DNA from: Linyphia triangularis
Taxonomy: Eukaryota > Arthropoda > Arachnida > Araneae > Linyphiidae
Assembly (NCBI GenBank): GCA_963978545.1
Contig: OZ021725.1
Location: 6,949,676 to 7,013,675, forward strand
Length of the DNA stretch: 64,000 bases
Direction of reading: 5' to 3'
The notes under the pieces are model-generated. The model had not been told where the DNA came from. It did no database searches and saw only the letters and a program-made list of their open reading frames with translations. The translations under genes and the position numbers were made by a program. This document shows, piece after piece, positions 46,594 to 57,870 of the stretch (position 1 is the first letter of the stretch; each line of letters starts with the position of its first letter).

Positions 46594-48950
46594 CAGGCGC
46601 GTAGCCAGGGGGTGGCTGATGGGGCTGCAGCCCCCCCCCCCCTCGAAATTTTCAAATCTCGAAAGTCAGAATTTTCATATCACGAGAAGTCTGCATACCA
46701 TCTTTCCAGTGTTGAATTTGCAAACAATATTAAATCGATTGTCTCAAGGAAGAAAGATAATATTATAATGCAGTTGGATAAGCAGAAAAAGCAAGAATCT
46801 TTGAAGAATCGTCAAAAACTTGCATCTATTATACAAACAATTCGCTTGTGTGGAAGACAGAATTTGCCTCTCCGTAGACATGAAGATTCTGGATGGATTC
46901 TGATGGAAGAGCCTGATTGGAAAGATGGGAACTTTCGTACCCTACTGAGATTTAGGGTAACAAATGGAGATGACATTTTAAAAGAACATTTACTAACCAG
47001 CGGAAGTAACGCAATGTATATAAGCCCATCAATTCAAAACGAAATCATAAGTATTTTTGGAGAGCTCATACAATCCGAAATAGTTAAAAAAGTATCAAAT
47101 TCAGAGTTTTTTCCATCATTGCCGACGAAACAACAGATATTTCTCAAATAGAACAACTGTCCTTATGCATTAAGGTATATTGATGAAGCAACTGTACAAA
47201 CTAGAGAAGATTTCCTTGCGTTTATTCCTGTCACTGATTTAACTGGTGCAGGTCTTACAGCTACAATTGTAGAAGCCTTGCTAAAACTTGGCTTTGATTT
47301 AAACAAGCTACGTGGCCAAGGATACGACGGGGCGTCAAACATGCGTGGACAATTTCGTGGTGTTCAAGTTATGGTGAGAGAAAAATACCCGAAAGCTGTA
47401 TATACCCATTGAGTATCTCACTCTCTGCATATCTGACGCAACGAAAGTTCAGGGCATCCGAAACGCCTTTGGTGTAATATCAGAAATGTGCAGTTTCTTT
47501 CATAAATCTGCAAAACGAACAGATATTCTGAAAAAGAATATTAAAGACTTGAAACCTAACACAAAACAGACGAAACTTAAGACCTTATGTGAAACTCGTT
47601 GGATTTTACGTCATGAAGCCATTTTAATGTTCAAGGAGTTTTTAGAGCCAATCATCGCTTCGTTAGAGGAAATCGAGGGCCTCGCAACAGACGATTCGTC
47701 CAAAAAGGCACACATTTTGTTGCAAAGCACATGCCAGTTTTCTTTTCTAGTATGTTTGTGCATCGCCAGTAAACTGCTCGGTTGCACATACAACCTATCC
47801 GAGTATCTGCAAAGTACTAACATTGACTTGGTCAGTGCTTTGGGTGAAGTCAGCAACATAACGACGATGTTGCAAGAAATGAGAAACAACCATGTGGATA
47901 AGTTTAATTCTATATATAATGAAGCTGAAACCTTAGCTGAAAAACATAATATAGAAGTCAAAACACCATGAGTGTGTAAAATCCAAAAGAATCGCCCAAA
48001 TATAGCCTACCAAAACAACTGAAGAATACTATAGAATAACAATTTTTACACCCTACTTAGATGATATGATATCTTCATTAAATGAGCGCTTTTTGCCTCA
48101 TAAAGAAACAGACCTTCCTTGCAAAACCTTATTCCGCAACACGCTGTTGGGAAGAGTTTTCAAGATATTGAACCATGCATCTCCTTTTATGAAGATGATC
48201 TTCCTACTTACAAAGATGTGATTGAAGGCGAATGGGAGCTGTGGAAAAGAAAGTGGGTGTCAGTCGAAATGTTACCAAACTCAGCGATTGGGTCGCTGTA
48301 TGAATGCGACCAAAACATCTTCCCCAGCATATACGTTTTGCTCAAAATCCTATCCATTCTGCCAGCATCAGCAGCCACAGCTGAGAGAAGTTTTTCTACT
48401 CTTCGGAGATTGAAAACTTATCTTAGAAGTACGACAAGCGAAAATCGCTTAACTGGACTGGCTTTGCTGAATATCCATAGGCAATGCTCAGTTTCAGACG
48501 AGATGGTCCTCAACAAATTTGCCAGCAGTGGAACTGTTAGAAAATTCAATTTAACTTTGTAATGCCTCTTAATTAAATACAATTGTCCCATTATTAAACT
48601 TTATTTTAAATGTGATATTTCTTTTCATTTCCTTATTTTAAAAAGCATTTTTATTGTGTTTCATTAAAGCATTCTTAATCAAATATTATTCATGCATATT
48701 AATACTTAATGTCACGATTGTGAAAAGAAAGGGTCATTTGATTATTACTATATTTAACGAATAAATTTTCTTTCTAGTGAATGCTATATGTGCTAAAAGT
48801 ATTACAATCCCAAAAAGTGTTTATTTGTTTTTTAGTTTGATTAATTTTGATTTGTAAATTATTGAATGATAATTATTGTTTCCGAAGTTGACATTTATAA
48901 TTTCTCAGCCCCCCCCCCCCCCCCGAAAAAAAATCCTGGCTACGCTCCTG
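46594..48950 (+). mobile_element. hAT transposon, 2.36 kb, with exact 8-bp TSD
   Basis: Ends CAGGCGCGTAGCCAGG and CCTGGCTACGCTCCTG are inverse, with C-runs just inside both. CAACCGAG flanks exactly (46586-46593, 48951-48958). The transposase is recognisable through most of its length but frame-broken. Confidence 0.95.
46612..48562 (+). pseudogene. hAT transposase (DUF4371/ZMYM1-like), frame-broken
   Basis: Four frame segments give the protein in order. 46612-47151: SYHEKSAYHLSSVEFANN and a DUF4371-type region. 47110-47410, shifted: IIADETTDIS with the first catalytic Asp, then GQGYDGASNMRGQFRGVQ with the second. 47486-47971: RNase H-fold insertion domain including LCETRWILRHEAIL. 48119-48562: PASAATAERSFSTLRRLKTY with the catalytic Glu, and the hAT dimerisation end. 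At least three frameshifts and an in-frame stop separate them. The N-terminal TTF-type zinc finger expected before the SYH motif is absent, because the coding similarity starts right inside the TIR. Confidence 0.9.
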
Positions 48951-48958
48951 CAACCGAG

Positions 48959-49530
48959 TACATATTTAATACAACTATTAAAGCTTACTTATAACAGCAC
49001 AACACACATAAAAAACTTACTTTGATTCCAAAATATATTGCAATCAAACAAAGAAAATCACAAACTAACACTCAACAAAATTTAAACCTAAGGGTAAAGC
49101 AAACTACTAAAATTTATATAAAGTCAATAGAACGTTATATTGTCCCGAGAAAAGAACTTTTTCAAGAAAACTTACGTAACTTTGTTGTAAAACAAGTACC
49201 GAACCAAAGTTACCTACTTGCCTATAATAAAATATTCAAAAATCAAAATACTGAAAAACGTGTTTATGTTTATACTGCAGCAAATTTATGTTCTGGTTTG
49301 GAATACCACATACCAGTCAGATTCTAAAATATAAAATCAGTGCATGTGTCGTCATACCTTTTTACAGCTGGTGTTACCAAGCAAACGATCCTTCTAAATA
49401 AAACAATTTTTTTTCTTTCTTCATTCATTTAATTAGTCCCTTGTTATTCTTTTGGTTTTAATTCTACACCTCAAAGGGACTTACATGACATTTTATGGGT
49501 ATTTTCTTGTTGGTAGTAGACAAGAAATCG
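48959..49530. other. upstream region of the SLX9-like gene
   Basis: No repeat delimited. A 101-codon open frame at 49022-49327 has no domain. Contains the candidate UTR exon at 49358-49400. Confidence 0.35.
49358..49400 (-). other. candidate noncoding first exon of the SLX9-like gene
   Basis: Minus-strand sequence here ends GCTGTAAAAAG before a good donor, GTATGAC. The ATG exon at 46245 needs an upstream UTR exon, and this is a possible one, ~3.1 kb away with an hAT transposon in between. No transcript evidence; the 5' limit is arbitrary. Confidence 0.2.
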
Positions 49531-49542
49531 CTCCCTTCCTCC

Positions 49543-49709
49543 TGCCGACCAAACGGTAGCTAGCTTCCAGACCGCGAGGTTAAGGGTTCGAGCCCCGTGT
49601 TAGGCATGGGTGTTTGTAAATGTATATTGGTTTGTCTAATGACGAATGTTTCGGCGCATTATAGCCCACGTGTTGCTGATTTTGCCAGATAATCTGAAGA
49701 CAACCAACC
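49543..49709 (+). mobile_element. tRNA-derived SINE with 12-bp TSD
   Basis: Same family as 9141-9323 (gaccaaacggta, gggttcgagccccgtg B-box, gggtgtttgtaaatgtat, AACC tail). The A-box region is shortened. CTCCCTTCCTCC flanks exactly (49531-49542, 49710-49721). Confidence 0.92.
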
Positions 49710-49721
49710 CTCCCTTCCTCC

Positions 49722-50433
49722 AAAAATACCTTCCAGAGTGAGATACCAAAAGAAGACATTTTAACACCACTAAGTCACCCACAAATTTCCATAATTGATA
49801 ATTTATACAAATTATTTTATTCTGGAGAAAAATTTATAATTAACTTTTCACAAATTTGATGATTTCTGAGGTCGTATGGCGTTTTATGACTTTTGGATTT
49901 AAAAAGATTGGCGATTTTTTTTTTTTTAATCAGTTAGTTTTTTTACGAATTTTGGGGGAAAATAAGAGCTTTTCGAGTGCTTATCTGGCTATTTGTTATT
50001 TTTTTTTATTTTGGGTTTTTTTTTGTGTCACCAGCAGACGAAGAAATATGAGATCATATTCTCCTCCTCCGTGCTTCGACCCAGAAGATGTTTGTTTACA
50101 TTAAGAGACCTTTCAACTATCACCCCTCCCATTTGATTATCAGTTCTTATATCAGCATCCCTCAAAGAGATATCGTTGCTAGTCCAGTATCCACCTCGAA
50201 CAAAACATGCTTATTCACAAGCTATGACTATTTTAATTCAAATTGTTCTTTATTCTTTCAGTTCACAAAGAAATAAAGCGTTTGCATTTTAGTATTGCTG
50301 AAGTTAGGTTTCAAGTGCCGGGTCCAGTCACACCACCACGAGCAGTGCTTTTATGATCAGGCCTCGCCCCTTCCCTCCCTCCTAGGATCACTAACACCCC
50401 AATGTTTTGTAACGAATAGATCAGAAACATTTA
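49722..50433. other. nothing recognised
   Basis: T-rich tracts; no paired repeat or gene. Confidence 0.35.
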
Positions 50434-50660
50434 TAGACTGAGAAGCTACTGCAAGTTTTGTTAACTCATTGAACAACATTCTGATTTTTTTTTTTTTTTA
50501 GAATGCAGAAATGTTCGTAAACGACAATAAATGTTACGTCATCAGTGATGTAATATTTATCGCTAGCATTAATCGTTTTTAAAGATGTAAGTATTTGGAA
50601 CCAGATAAGTGTAATCGTCTGTACCCTTCCTCATTAAAAGCTTAAGATCGAAAGTTACCC
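50434..50660. repeat. decayed partial copy of foldback 5949-6608
   Basis: Shares tagactgaga, gaacaacattctga, a tacgtcatcagtgatgta-type centre and aagatgtaag with the first copy; the right arm is lost. Confidence 0.5.
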
Positions 50661-51039
50661 AAACAGAAAAGAATGTTTATTATTTGGCAAGATAGGTTAA
50701 TTTGATTATAAAATACAGGGTCACCGATAGGGGAGGGCAAAACAGAACATTGCATTTTGGCTCGGTGAAGACAAATCGTCCAAATGGGGCCTGTGATATC
50801 TGGTCTACAATTTTTTTTAAATAAATATCACTAAAAATTAGTAAAAGGGCCATTAGTACCATACATAAAAGTTGAGAAATGCAATTTTTATGGAAGACCC
50901 CTTCAGTCAAAAGTTCTTTAAAAAATGACGTAAACTCTTGCTCTCTCCCTTTCTCTCTTCTCCACACTGGATTCTTATTTACCTTTTTTCTAGGCCCAGG
51001 ACAAAAGAGGTGTGACGGTCTCGAGTACAAATTACAGAT

Positions 51040-51125
51040 AGGTACCAGTGATTACTTTTGCCTAGTGGTTAACGCGTCTGTCTTCTGATCTAGGAGTCCC
51101 GAATTCGACTCCCCGTTAGCACACA
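51040..51125 (+). mobile_element. tRNA-like SINE fragment
   Basis: Contains cctagtggttaacgcgtctg (A-box-like) and cccgaattcgactccccg (B-box-like). A second related segment is at 51363-51430, with gcctagtgatggttaacgcg. Confidence 0.55.
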
Positions 51126-51362
51126 TTGCTACATTGGTGACACGAATATTCGAACACATCAGTGGTGCCATCTACTGCATGACTTCCACACTACCTCCTC
51201 AGCAACTCTGTCGACTCACTGCCACACAGCAAGTAACCTCTAACGACTCACTGCCACACGCAACTCACTTAACTCACACGCAAGCAACGTTCGCCTTTTC
51301 GCGACTCACTGAGAAGGAGTCGTGTGGTGGTCTCGTGTGCAAATGATAGTTATAACACCTGG

Positions 51363-51430
51363 GCACTAGTGATCACTTTTGCCTAGTGATGGTTAACGCG
51401 CCTGTCTTCTGATCTAGGAGGCCCGGCGCA
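51363..51430 (+). repeat. second copy of the tRNA-like segment
   Basis: Shares tgatctaggag and ggttaacgcgcctgtcttc with 51040-51125 and is preceded by a similar ggtctcg..caaat stretch, so the unit is ~320 bp. Confidence 0.5.
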
Positions 51431-52266
51431 CATCTCTACAGAGGCAAGAAAGAATGCTCGTTCAAAAGGAAATTCCAATGCCCAAATATATGGTGTTTAC
51501 TCTTTAACACCATAGGGATCCAGGGGGTAAGGATATATCAAATTGGGTCAGTCTTGCCCCCAGCGGTTACTTGAAGCACCACCACAAAAGGTTTTTCTGG
51601 TGTATGAACAGAAGGTACATACAACGGTACATTGGGTGTAAGGACCGTTATAAGTAAACAATCGTGAATGAGTTGCACACAAGTTTCCAGAGACAAGAGA
51701 GGGAAGGAGACGAGATGACCATTGGCTAGCTCGAGGAGTTGATCATATCAAAAGGCGTGGCAAACCGAAGTGTGGAGCTTTCGTATGTTTACTAGTGACG
51801 CTCGATGATTCAAGGCGCCTTCCGCTAACACCGGAAAATATTAAAGAATTCTAAATCGGAAATTGAAGATTTCAAAGGGAATATATTACATACATTAGGC
51901 TGATGACCTGTGTAGAGTACATTTTCTCAAACTGCCCCACCTGTTCAGTAATGAGTTACGATATTTTTTCCTTTTTTGTTTTGGTTTTTGTTTTTGTATT
52001 CACGTATCTTGTCAGGTATTACTACCTTTGTGATTACTACTTTTGTGATGATGTAATATGTTTACTAGTGACCTATCTCATCGATGAGAAGCCACCGATA
52101 TATCCAATGGATGGTCCCATGTAAAACACTATTGTAGGTTGTCCACGTTTGATCATTTATAAAATTGTCACCCGAAAGAAATCGTGGTAGAGTTCATTTC
52201 CAGTTTGCACACATCATCCCCACGATTAGAATGTTATTTCAAAGCTGGCGTGAGAGCGTTGTGATA
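51431..52266. other. less AT-rich unclassified stretch
   Basis: Composition differs from the surroundings, which suggests repeat-derived sequence, but no domain or TIR was identified. Confidence 0.3.
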
Positions 52267-52268
52267 TA

Positions 52269-52969
52269 CACGGTGGTCATAAAGAAACTTTGCCGATAAA
52301 TATGGACCTCTAGTTTCCGTTCCGTTCTACAAATTGAGATGAGATTTCAGGTATAGTTATTCAGAGGTATGATCTCGAGAGATTCTGGAATGGCAACAAA
52401 ATGGCGCTCACGGTTACGACTATGGTTACAAATACACACAAAATTTTCGAATGTCAACACCTATTTTTTTTCTGTCGCAAAATGCCCAACACATGCGAAA
52501 ACTTTAAATAGCTTTGGAACGGTACGTGTATCACAAAAAATAGATGCGTCATGCACTCTCAAAAACAGCTCTGCGAACGGCCAATAGAATAAAGACACCA
52601 ATCACAAAACACCTCTCGCCAGTTATTCAGCTTAGAAAACAGATAAAATTTTCTGTGGTGGAACCAATGTGAACTTTGATCTCTGTCATATGAAAATTTC
52701 CATTTTTTTTTTTTACGCGTCCGTTTTTTTGTGATACACGTACCATTCCAACGCTATTTAGGGTTTTCGTATGAGTTAAGGTTGCGCCTTTCGAAAATTC
52801 CAAGTTTCTTTAACTATAAAACCGTAACTGTGAGCACCATTTTATTGTCATTCACAGAATCCCGAGTTCATACATCTGAATAACTATACCCGAAATATCA
52901 TCTCGATCTGTTGAACGGAACGCAAGCTAAAGGTTCATATATCATACAAGTTTCTTGATGACCACCCTG
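52269..52969. mobile_element. TA-flanked foldback element, 701 bp
   Basis: Ends CACGGTGGTCATAAAGAAAC and GTTTCTTGATGACCACCCTG (both with TA) pair. Inverted similarity continues almost to the centre (tagttattcagaggtatgat with tcatacatctgaataacta; ggtacgtgtatcac with gtgatacacgtacc). Confidence 0.8.
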
Positions 52970-53567
52970 TATTTGCTTTTAAAATTTGATGAAAGGTAGC
53001 TGAAATCGTTCTTCAAAACTCAGAAATTATATTAAAGGCAAATTGTAATTTTTCTTATTTATATTCTACTATAAAGGAATCGAAAAACTGAAAATTTGTA
53101 GATAAGAAACTAAAATTAATTTAAATATGAAATTGAAGCGTAATTTAGACAGAATATTTCGATTACATCCAAGATATCAGAGATCCAAGAGTTCTGATAA
53201 CAGAAACTTCAGATAGATTGAAAAAATAATTCGCTTAACTTTGAGTTTAAGTAAACGAGGTTCAACTATATTTACCTTTTTAAATATTTGTCTATGCTAA
53301 TAACTACTAGTATTCTGAGTATTATAATTCTAGCCCCAATGGAAATGTATTAGAATTGAGAATTAAATTTTTCGAACATTACCCCTTTCAGGAGGTTCGG
53401 AGGAGAATACCTTGATTTTTAGATTGTTTCCTTTGTATACATGTTAAACCTTACAAGCATACCAAATCTCATAGTTCTAGCTCTACTAGAAGTACCTTAG
53501 TAATTTGATGATTAGTGAGTGAGTTTGAGGGGGAATCTCAAAATATGCCGTTTTCGAATTTGATTAT
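52970..53567. other. nothing recognised
   Basis: AT-rich; no paired repeat. Confidence 0.35.
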
Positions 53568-53575
53568 TTCGACAA

Positions 53576-54293
53576 CAGGGGCGTAGCCAGGATTTTTTTC
53601 GGAAGGGGGGGGGGGAGGATACGCGCACCCATATTTAGAAAGCATTTATGATACTGATTAATAAAATAATTGTTGAAAATACTTTTAAAATAAATTCTCT
53701 TAGTTAAAAAAATAATTAGTTAACTAATTAAATATACTGGGCTTTTGACTGACTTATAATTTCTTAGTAGAAAAAAAAAAAAAAAAAATCTAAATTTTAT
53801 TTACTTTCGCACACAACATTTGCAGAAAGTTTAGTTAAGCACATATGTTGCTTTCGGCTATTGCTTTTTCAAAAGGAAAACTTTTACTGGCAACAACACG
53901 TCCCTAATTTATTAAAAGTTAAAATATATTTTCGAGAAGGGGATATATCCCTCCCTAGCTAAGTGACTGCGATAAATCCCCCCCCCCGCCTTCACCAAAA
54001 CTGAACCTCGCTCAAAGGTTCAGTGTTGCTTAAATAAGCTAGCCTCACTCATAATATATATCTTGCAAACCCTATTTCTTAAAAAAGTTAAAACTTATTT
54101 TCGGGAAGAGGATATATCCCCCACCCCTCCCGAAAACTTATGTAATTTTTTAATTCGCTACTGATTTTTCTGAGGTAAAACTTTTACTTGCAACAAGACA
54201 TCCCAAAATTGTAAAAGTTTAAAGATATTTTAGAATTTCGGGGGGGTGGGGGGTTGATATATCCCCATATCCCCTTCCCTGGCTAAGTGTCTG
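53576..54293. mobile_element. hAT-type non-autonomous element (CAGGGGCGTAGCCAGG end)
   Basis: The left end is shared with the hAT at 46594. The right end CCTGGCTAAGTGTCTG is diverged, and flanks TTCGACAA and CTCGATGA are only partly alike. The interior has three related G-run/'gatatatccc' blocks, suggesting internal duplication. Confidence 0.6.
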
Positions 54294-54413
54294 CTCGATG
54301 ACTAATATAATTTGAGACTTGAAACTTAGAGGTCTTACTTAAGTGGTTAACAGCTACCCGTAAAAAAATCATTCAGCTCGCAGGCATTCTGTAGGTATGA
54401 GAGGTCAAAATAC

Positions 54414-55334
54414 TAGAGGTCGGAAATATCGATCAAAATAAATATCGATACTATATCGTTGCATAATAATATCGATAAAATATAGATACATGATTTATTA
54501 TTATTATTATTATTATTTGATTTTCAATTTTGCCAGAAACGAGGTTTTTCGGAGCAAATTTCTACTTTTCATGAATTCATGCCAAAATTGTTTTAATAAA
54601 TAAATTATAATTTTTTTTTTAATAAATAAATTTTAACAAATTATTTTCATAAATAAATTATAAAAATTGTTTTAATAAATAAATTATAAAAATTGTTTTA
54701 ATGAATAAATTATAAAAAATATTTTAACAAATAAATTATCAAAATTGTTCTAATAAAATAATTACAAAAATTATTTTAATAAATAAACTATAAAAATTGT
54801 TTTAATAAATAAATTATATAATCAATCAGAATAAATAAATTATTTTATCAATCAGAATAAATATATTATATTATCAACCAGAATAAATAAAATACATTTG
54901 GATGTCAATGCATAAATTCATATTTATTTTTAAAGAAGAAATTTTGAAAAGTAGTTTATCGCATATAATGCTGATAGAGATGTTTTTAATATTTAAAATT
55001 AGATGCAAATTCCAGGCACACGCTAGCAAAAGAAACGGCGCTATGTTAATGACTACTAATAAATTATCTTATCTTTCCATTACAATATGTTTTCTTTTTG
55101 GTTAGAGCGCCATTTTAACGGTCTCTCAGTCAAGTCCAAACTTTAAATATGAAGTTTTTGAAAAGGGAATAAAGAAAATCGAAAAAACGCATGGTACTAC
55201 AAAACGATCATCAAAAAATTAAAAATGTTTCAAAATATCGATATATCGGTGATTTGTATCAATATTTTTAGTATCGATATTTTTGTAAAAATATCGATAA
55301 AAATATCGTCGTATCGATATATCGCCGACCTCTA
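54414..55334. mobile_element. hAT-type element with TAGAGGTCGG ends, 921 bp
   Basis: TAGAGGTCGG and CCGACCTCTA are exact inverses followed inward by several atatcgat motifs on both sides. CAAAATAC flanks exactly (54406-54413, 55335-55342). An A/T minisatellite fills the middle. Confidence 0.9.
54590..54895. repeat. ~27-bp AT minisatellite
   Basis: Imperfect units of ttttaataaataaattataaaaa-type sequence, shifting at the end to a 'atcaatcagaataaata' unit. Confidence 0.75.
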
Positions 55335-55665
55335 CAAAATACCGCTGAGTGGCTTGGCGGGTGTACTGCCGTGCACCTAAACTAACAATGCATTTAAATG
55401 ATTTTTTTTAAAAACTCTGTTTTTATGGGTAATATTATAAATTATGAAATATTATTTAAACTAAAAATAGTCCCTTCTATGTCCATTTTTAGATAATTTT
55501 ATACAAGATAGTGAGAATGAGTTGACATGGGTAGTTACATAAGAACATTTTAAAAAGTTTAGTGGAAGTTGTTTTAAAAAAGGGTGTTACACTAATTTAT
55601 TATTACTCATAATTTTTTTAAAAACTGACTGAAGAGTTTTAAGTTGGAGAAACATCTGCCACTTT

Positions 55666-55941
55666 CAGGGGCGTAGCCAGAAATTTTTTTCGGGAGAGGA
55701 TATGAAATTACATGTTAGAAAATATTGATTATCATTTTTTATTATTAATGCCATATGTATTTAGTAATCAAAATAGGAGATATTTTTTCTACGCATGTTT
55801 CGAAATTTAAAAATATTTTAAATATATTTACCATTTTAAATAATAAAATCCTTTAATTTTGGTGCTTTATTAGCAAAACGATAAATTTCGAGAGGGGATA
55901 TATTCACATATCCCTAATCCCTCCCCTTAGCTACGTGCCTG
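55666..55941. mobile_element. hAT MITE, 276 bp, exact 8-bp TSD
   Basis: Ends CAGGGGCGTAGCCAG and TAGCTACGTGCCTG; GCCACTTT flanks exactly (55658-55665, 55942-55949). Likely mobilised by relatives of the 46594 element. Confidence 0.88.
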
Positions 55942-56233
55942 GCCACTTTGTAACACCTAATTTGGTTGCCAAATTACGAGTTTTAATTTTGGCAATTTAC
56001 TTTTTCTTTTTGAACTTTTTTAAACTTTATTTTTACCGCATTTGCAATTCTAAACTAGAACGTTTGAGTATACATCTCACAAATATCAACTTCGAGACCA
56101 AAATCTCTCTCTTTTTTTTTTAAAGTCTTGAAAGTTCCAAGCAGAGGTCAGTGGAACAAGTCAATAACAGCTCAAGGTGCCCTAATTACACTACGGTGAA
56201 CTTTTTTTATGCTTCTTTTTCATTGGACGTATC

Positions 56234-56237
<4 letters not shown>

Positions 56238-56268
<31 letters not shown>
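56238..56268. repeat. poly-A tract
   Basis: ~30 A residues immediately 5' of repeat copy C. Confidence 0.9.
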
Positions 56269-56269
<1 letters not shown>

Positions 56270-56298
56270 AGGGGTGTGGAACATTGTACAACTTTCAA

Positions 56299-56920
56299 TC
56301 TATATAAATAAAACTGACTTTCTGTCACACGGATTTGGGGACCGTTTCACGTAAAAACTACCTAACGGATTATTATGAAATTTGGTATATCGCTTAATTA
56401 AACGACCAGGAGTAAAATAGGCGATATATTTTTAATTTTAATTGAGTTTTAAAATTTCCGAAATAATTTTTTTTGGTGTTTTTAAGCAGACACAATTTAG
56501 TATTTCCTGAATGGCAACTGAATGACAATCTTCGTTTGGTTTGTTTTGAAAATCGCAAATGATATTCTACATTCACAATGCCTAGAAAAAAACGCCCATC
56601 ATTAAGCAAAATCGACAAAAAAGTTTTTCAAAAACGTTTAAAGAGGAACGAATTACAAAATGACAACCAAGAAGCTTCGACTTCGCGGCAGCCGGACATT
56701 TCCCCAGAGGACAGATTAGCGTCGCAACGGCGACGCCAGGAGTCTGTAAGGAGTAGAGAAACATCAGAGAGGCGTGCCGTTCGTTTAGAAGCCGATCGGC
56801 TAAGACATGCCGAACTAAACGAACAAAGAATGAATTTACAATGGGGTGATAAACTTTTATATTACTTTTATTTAGTACCAAAAACTGAGTTTATCCGTCA
56901 ACGACGGGCCACGCAGCTAG
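56299..56920 (+). mobile_element. Helitron, 622 bp, with Helitron-type N-terminal ORF
   Basis: Begins TCTATATAAATAAAACTG after A and ends GCCACGCAGCTAG before T. Copy A of the surrounding repeat shows the uninterrupted site (caactttcaa joined to ttacactata). The frame from 56578 encodes a basic protein. Confidence 0.85.
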
Positions 56921-56937
56921 TTACACTATATGACTAA
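56578..56937 (+). pseudogene. Helitron replicase N-terminal fragment
   Basis: 119 codons: MPRKKRPSLSKIDKKVFQKR, later RRRQESVRSRETSERRAVRL and EADRLRHAELNEQRMN. The charged R/E-rich 'ET.E.R..RLEADR.RHA' repeat is typical of the start of animal Helitron proteins. Rep and helicase domains are absent; the frame runs past the Helitron 3' end into flanking repeat, so the last ~6 residues are not Helitron-derived. Confidence 0.75.
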
Positions 56938-57870
56938 TGTGGATTTGTGTGAAAGAAAAAAAAAAAACCTTCGCCAAAATGGGGATTTTGGCGATATTTA
57001 TTTCGATAATTCGTATATAATCCTTTCTTATAAGTGAAACTGCAGAGAAGAGGAAAAAACCATCATTGATGAGCTATGCTCAAGGAAAGAGAACATTACG
57101 TTGAAGATATTCGTTTTTCAACTTTTTAAACCGTTAAAGCATTTTTACGGAAATTTCGGAGATGGAGATGTTTAGAACACCTTAAGAGGCATTACCACAA
57201 CGATTTTGAAAAAAATCGTTAAAGCCGTTTTTTATAGCATTTACTGAAAAACATGATTTTTTTCAATGGCAGCTACCTAATGCGCATACGCAATTTTGAC
57301 GAAAACCTTAATGGTAGGTCCTTATGCCTCCACCAAACCGCACACCATATTTGAACATCGTAAGTCAATTTGTCGGCAGTTATGGTGACCACGTACACAC
57401 AAACACACAGACAGACATTTCTTCTCGATCACTTTTTTGAAATCAGAATGTTCCAATACGTGGAGAAATGGGGGAAAAAAAAATCGAAATTTCATTTTGA
57501 TCGAATGCTATACTTTTATTACCCTATGCATACATATGGGTAATTGAAAGTAACAAGTGCAGCGTCATGAAAACTAATAGAGAAAGTCATTTTTTAATAA
57601 AAACAAAAGCAGCCGAAGCCGTGAGCAAAAATCAAGTGTCTTTTTTAGATGCTATGTCTCCAAACAAGGCCATAATCCTGAATTTTTAAAGGAGTATGAC
57701 GTCACAGTCTAAAGCCAAGTTTTAAATCTGCTATTCTGTGAAACGAAACTGTGAATGCTGTTTGAACTTATAAATGGCTTTAGATTCTTTCTATAATTTT
57801 TAATTATTAATTATCTTCACATTTTTCATAAGGATTATTAAAGTTTATTATTTACGGTGAGTACATAAAT

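Larger units (their letters stand above)
56262..57560 (+). repeat. leader-bearing dispersed repeat, copy C, split by a Helitron
   Basis: Starts ctaggggtgtggaac, is interrupted at 56299-56920, and resumes ttacactatatgactaatgt. It shares the leader region (57023-57043, tttcttataagtgaaactg) and the end gggtaattgaaagtaac with copies A and B. The leader frame has an internal stop but runs open through a basic stretch to ~57107. Confidence 0.8.

Noticed and set aside
47611..47961. 116-codon minus-strand frame
   Set aside because: Antisense shadow of the hAT transposase segment 47486-47971.
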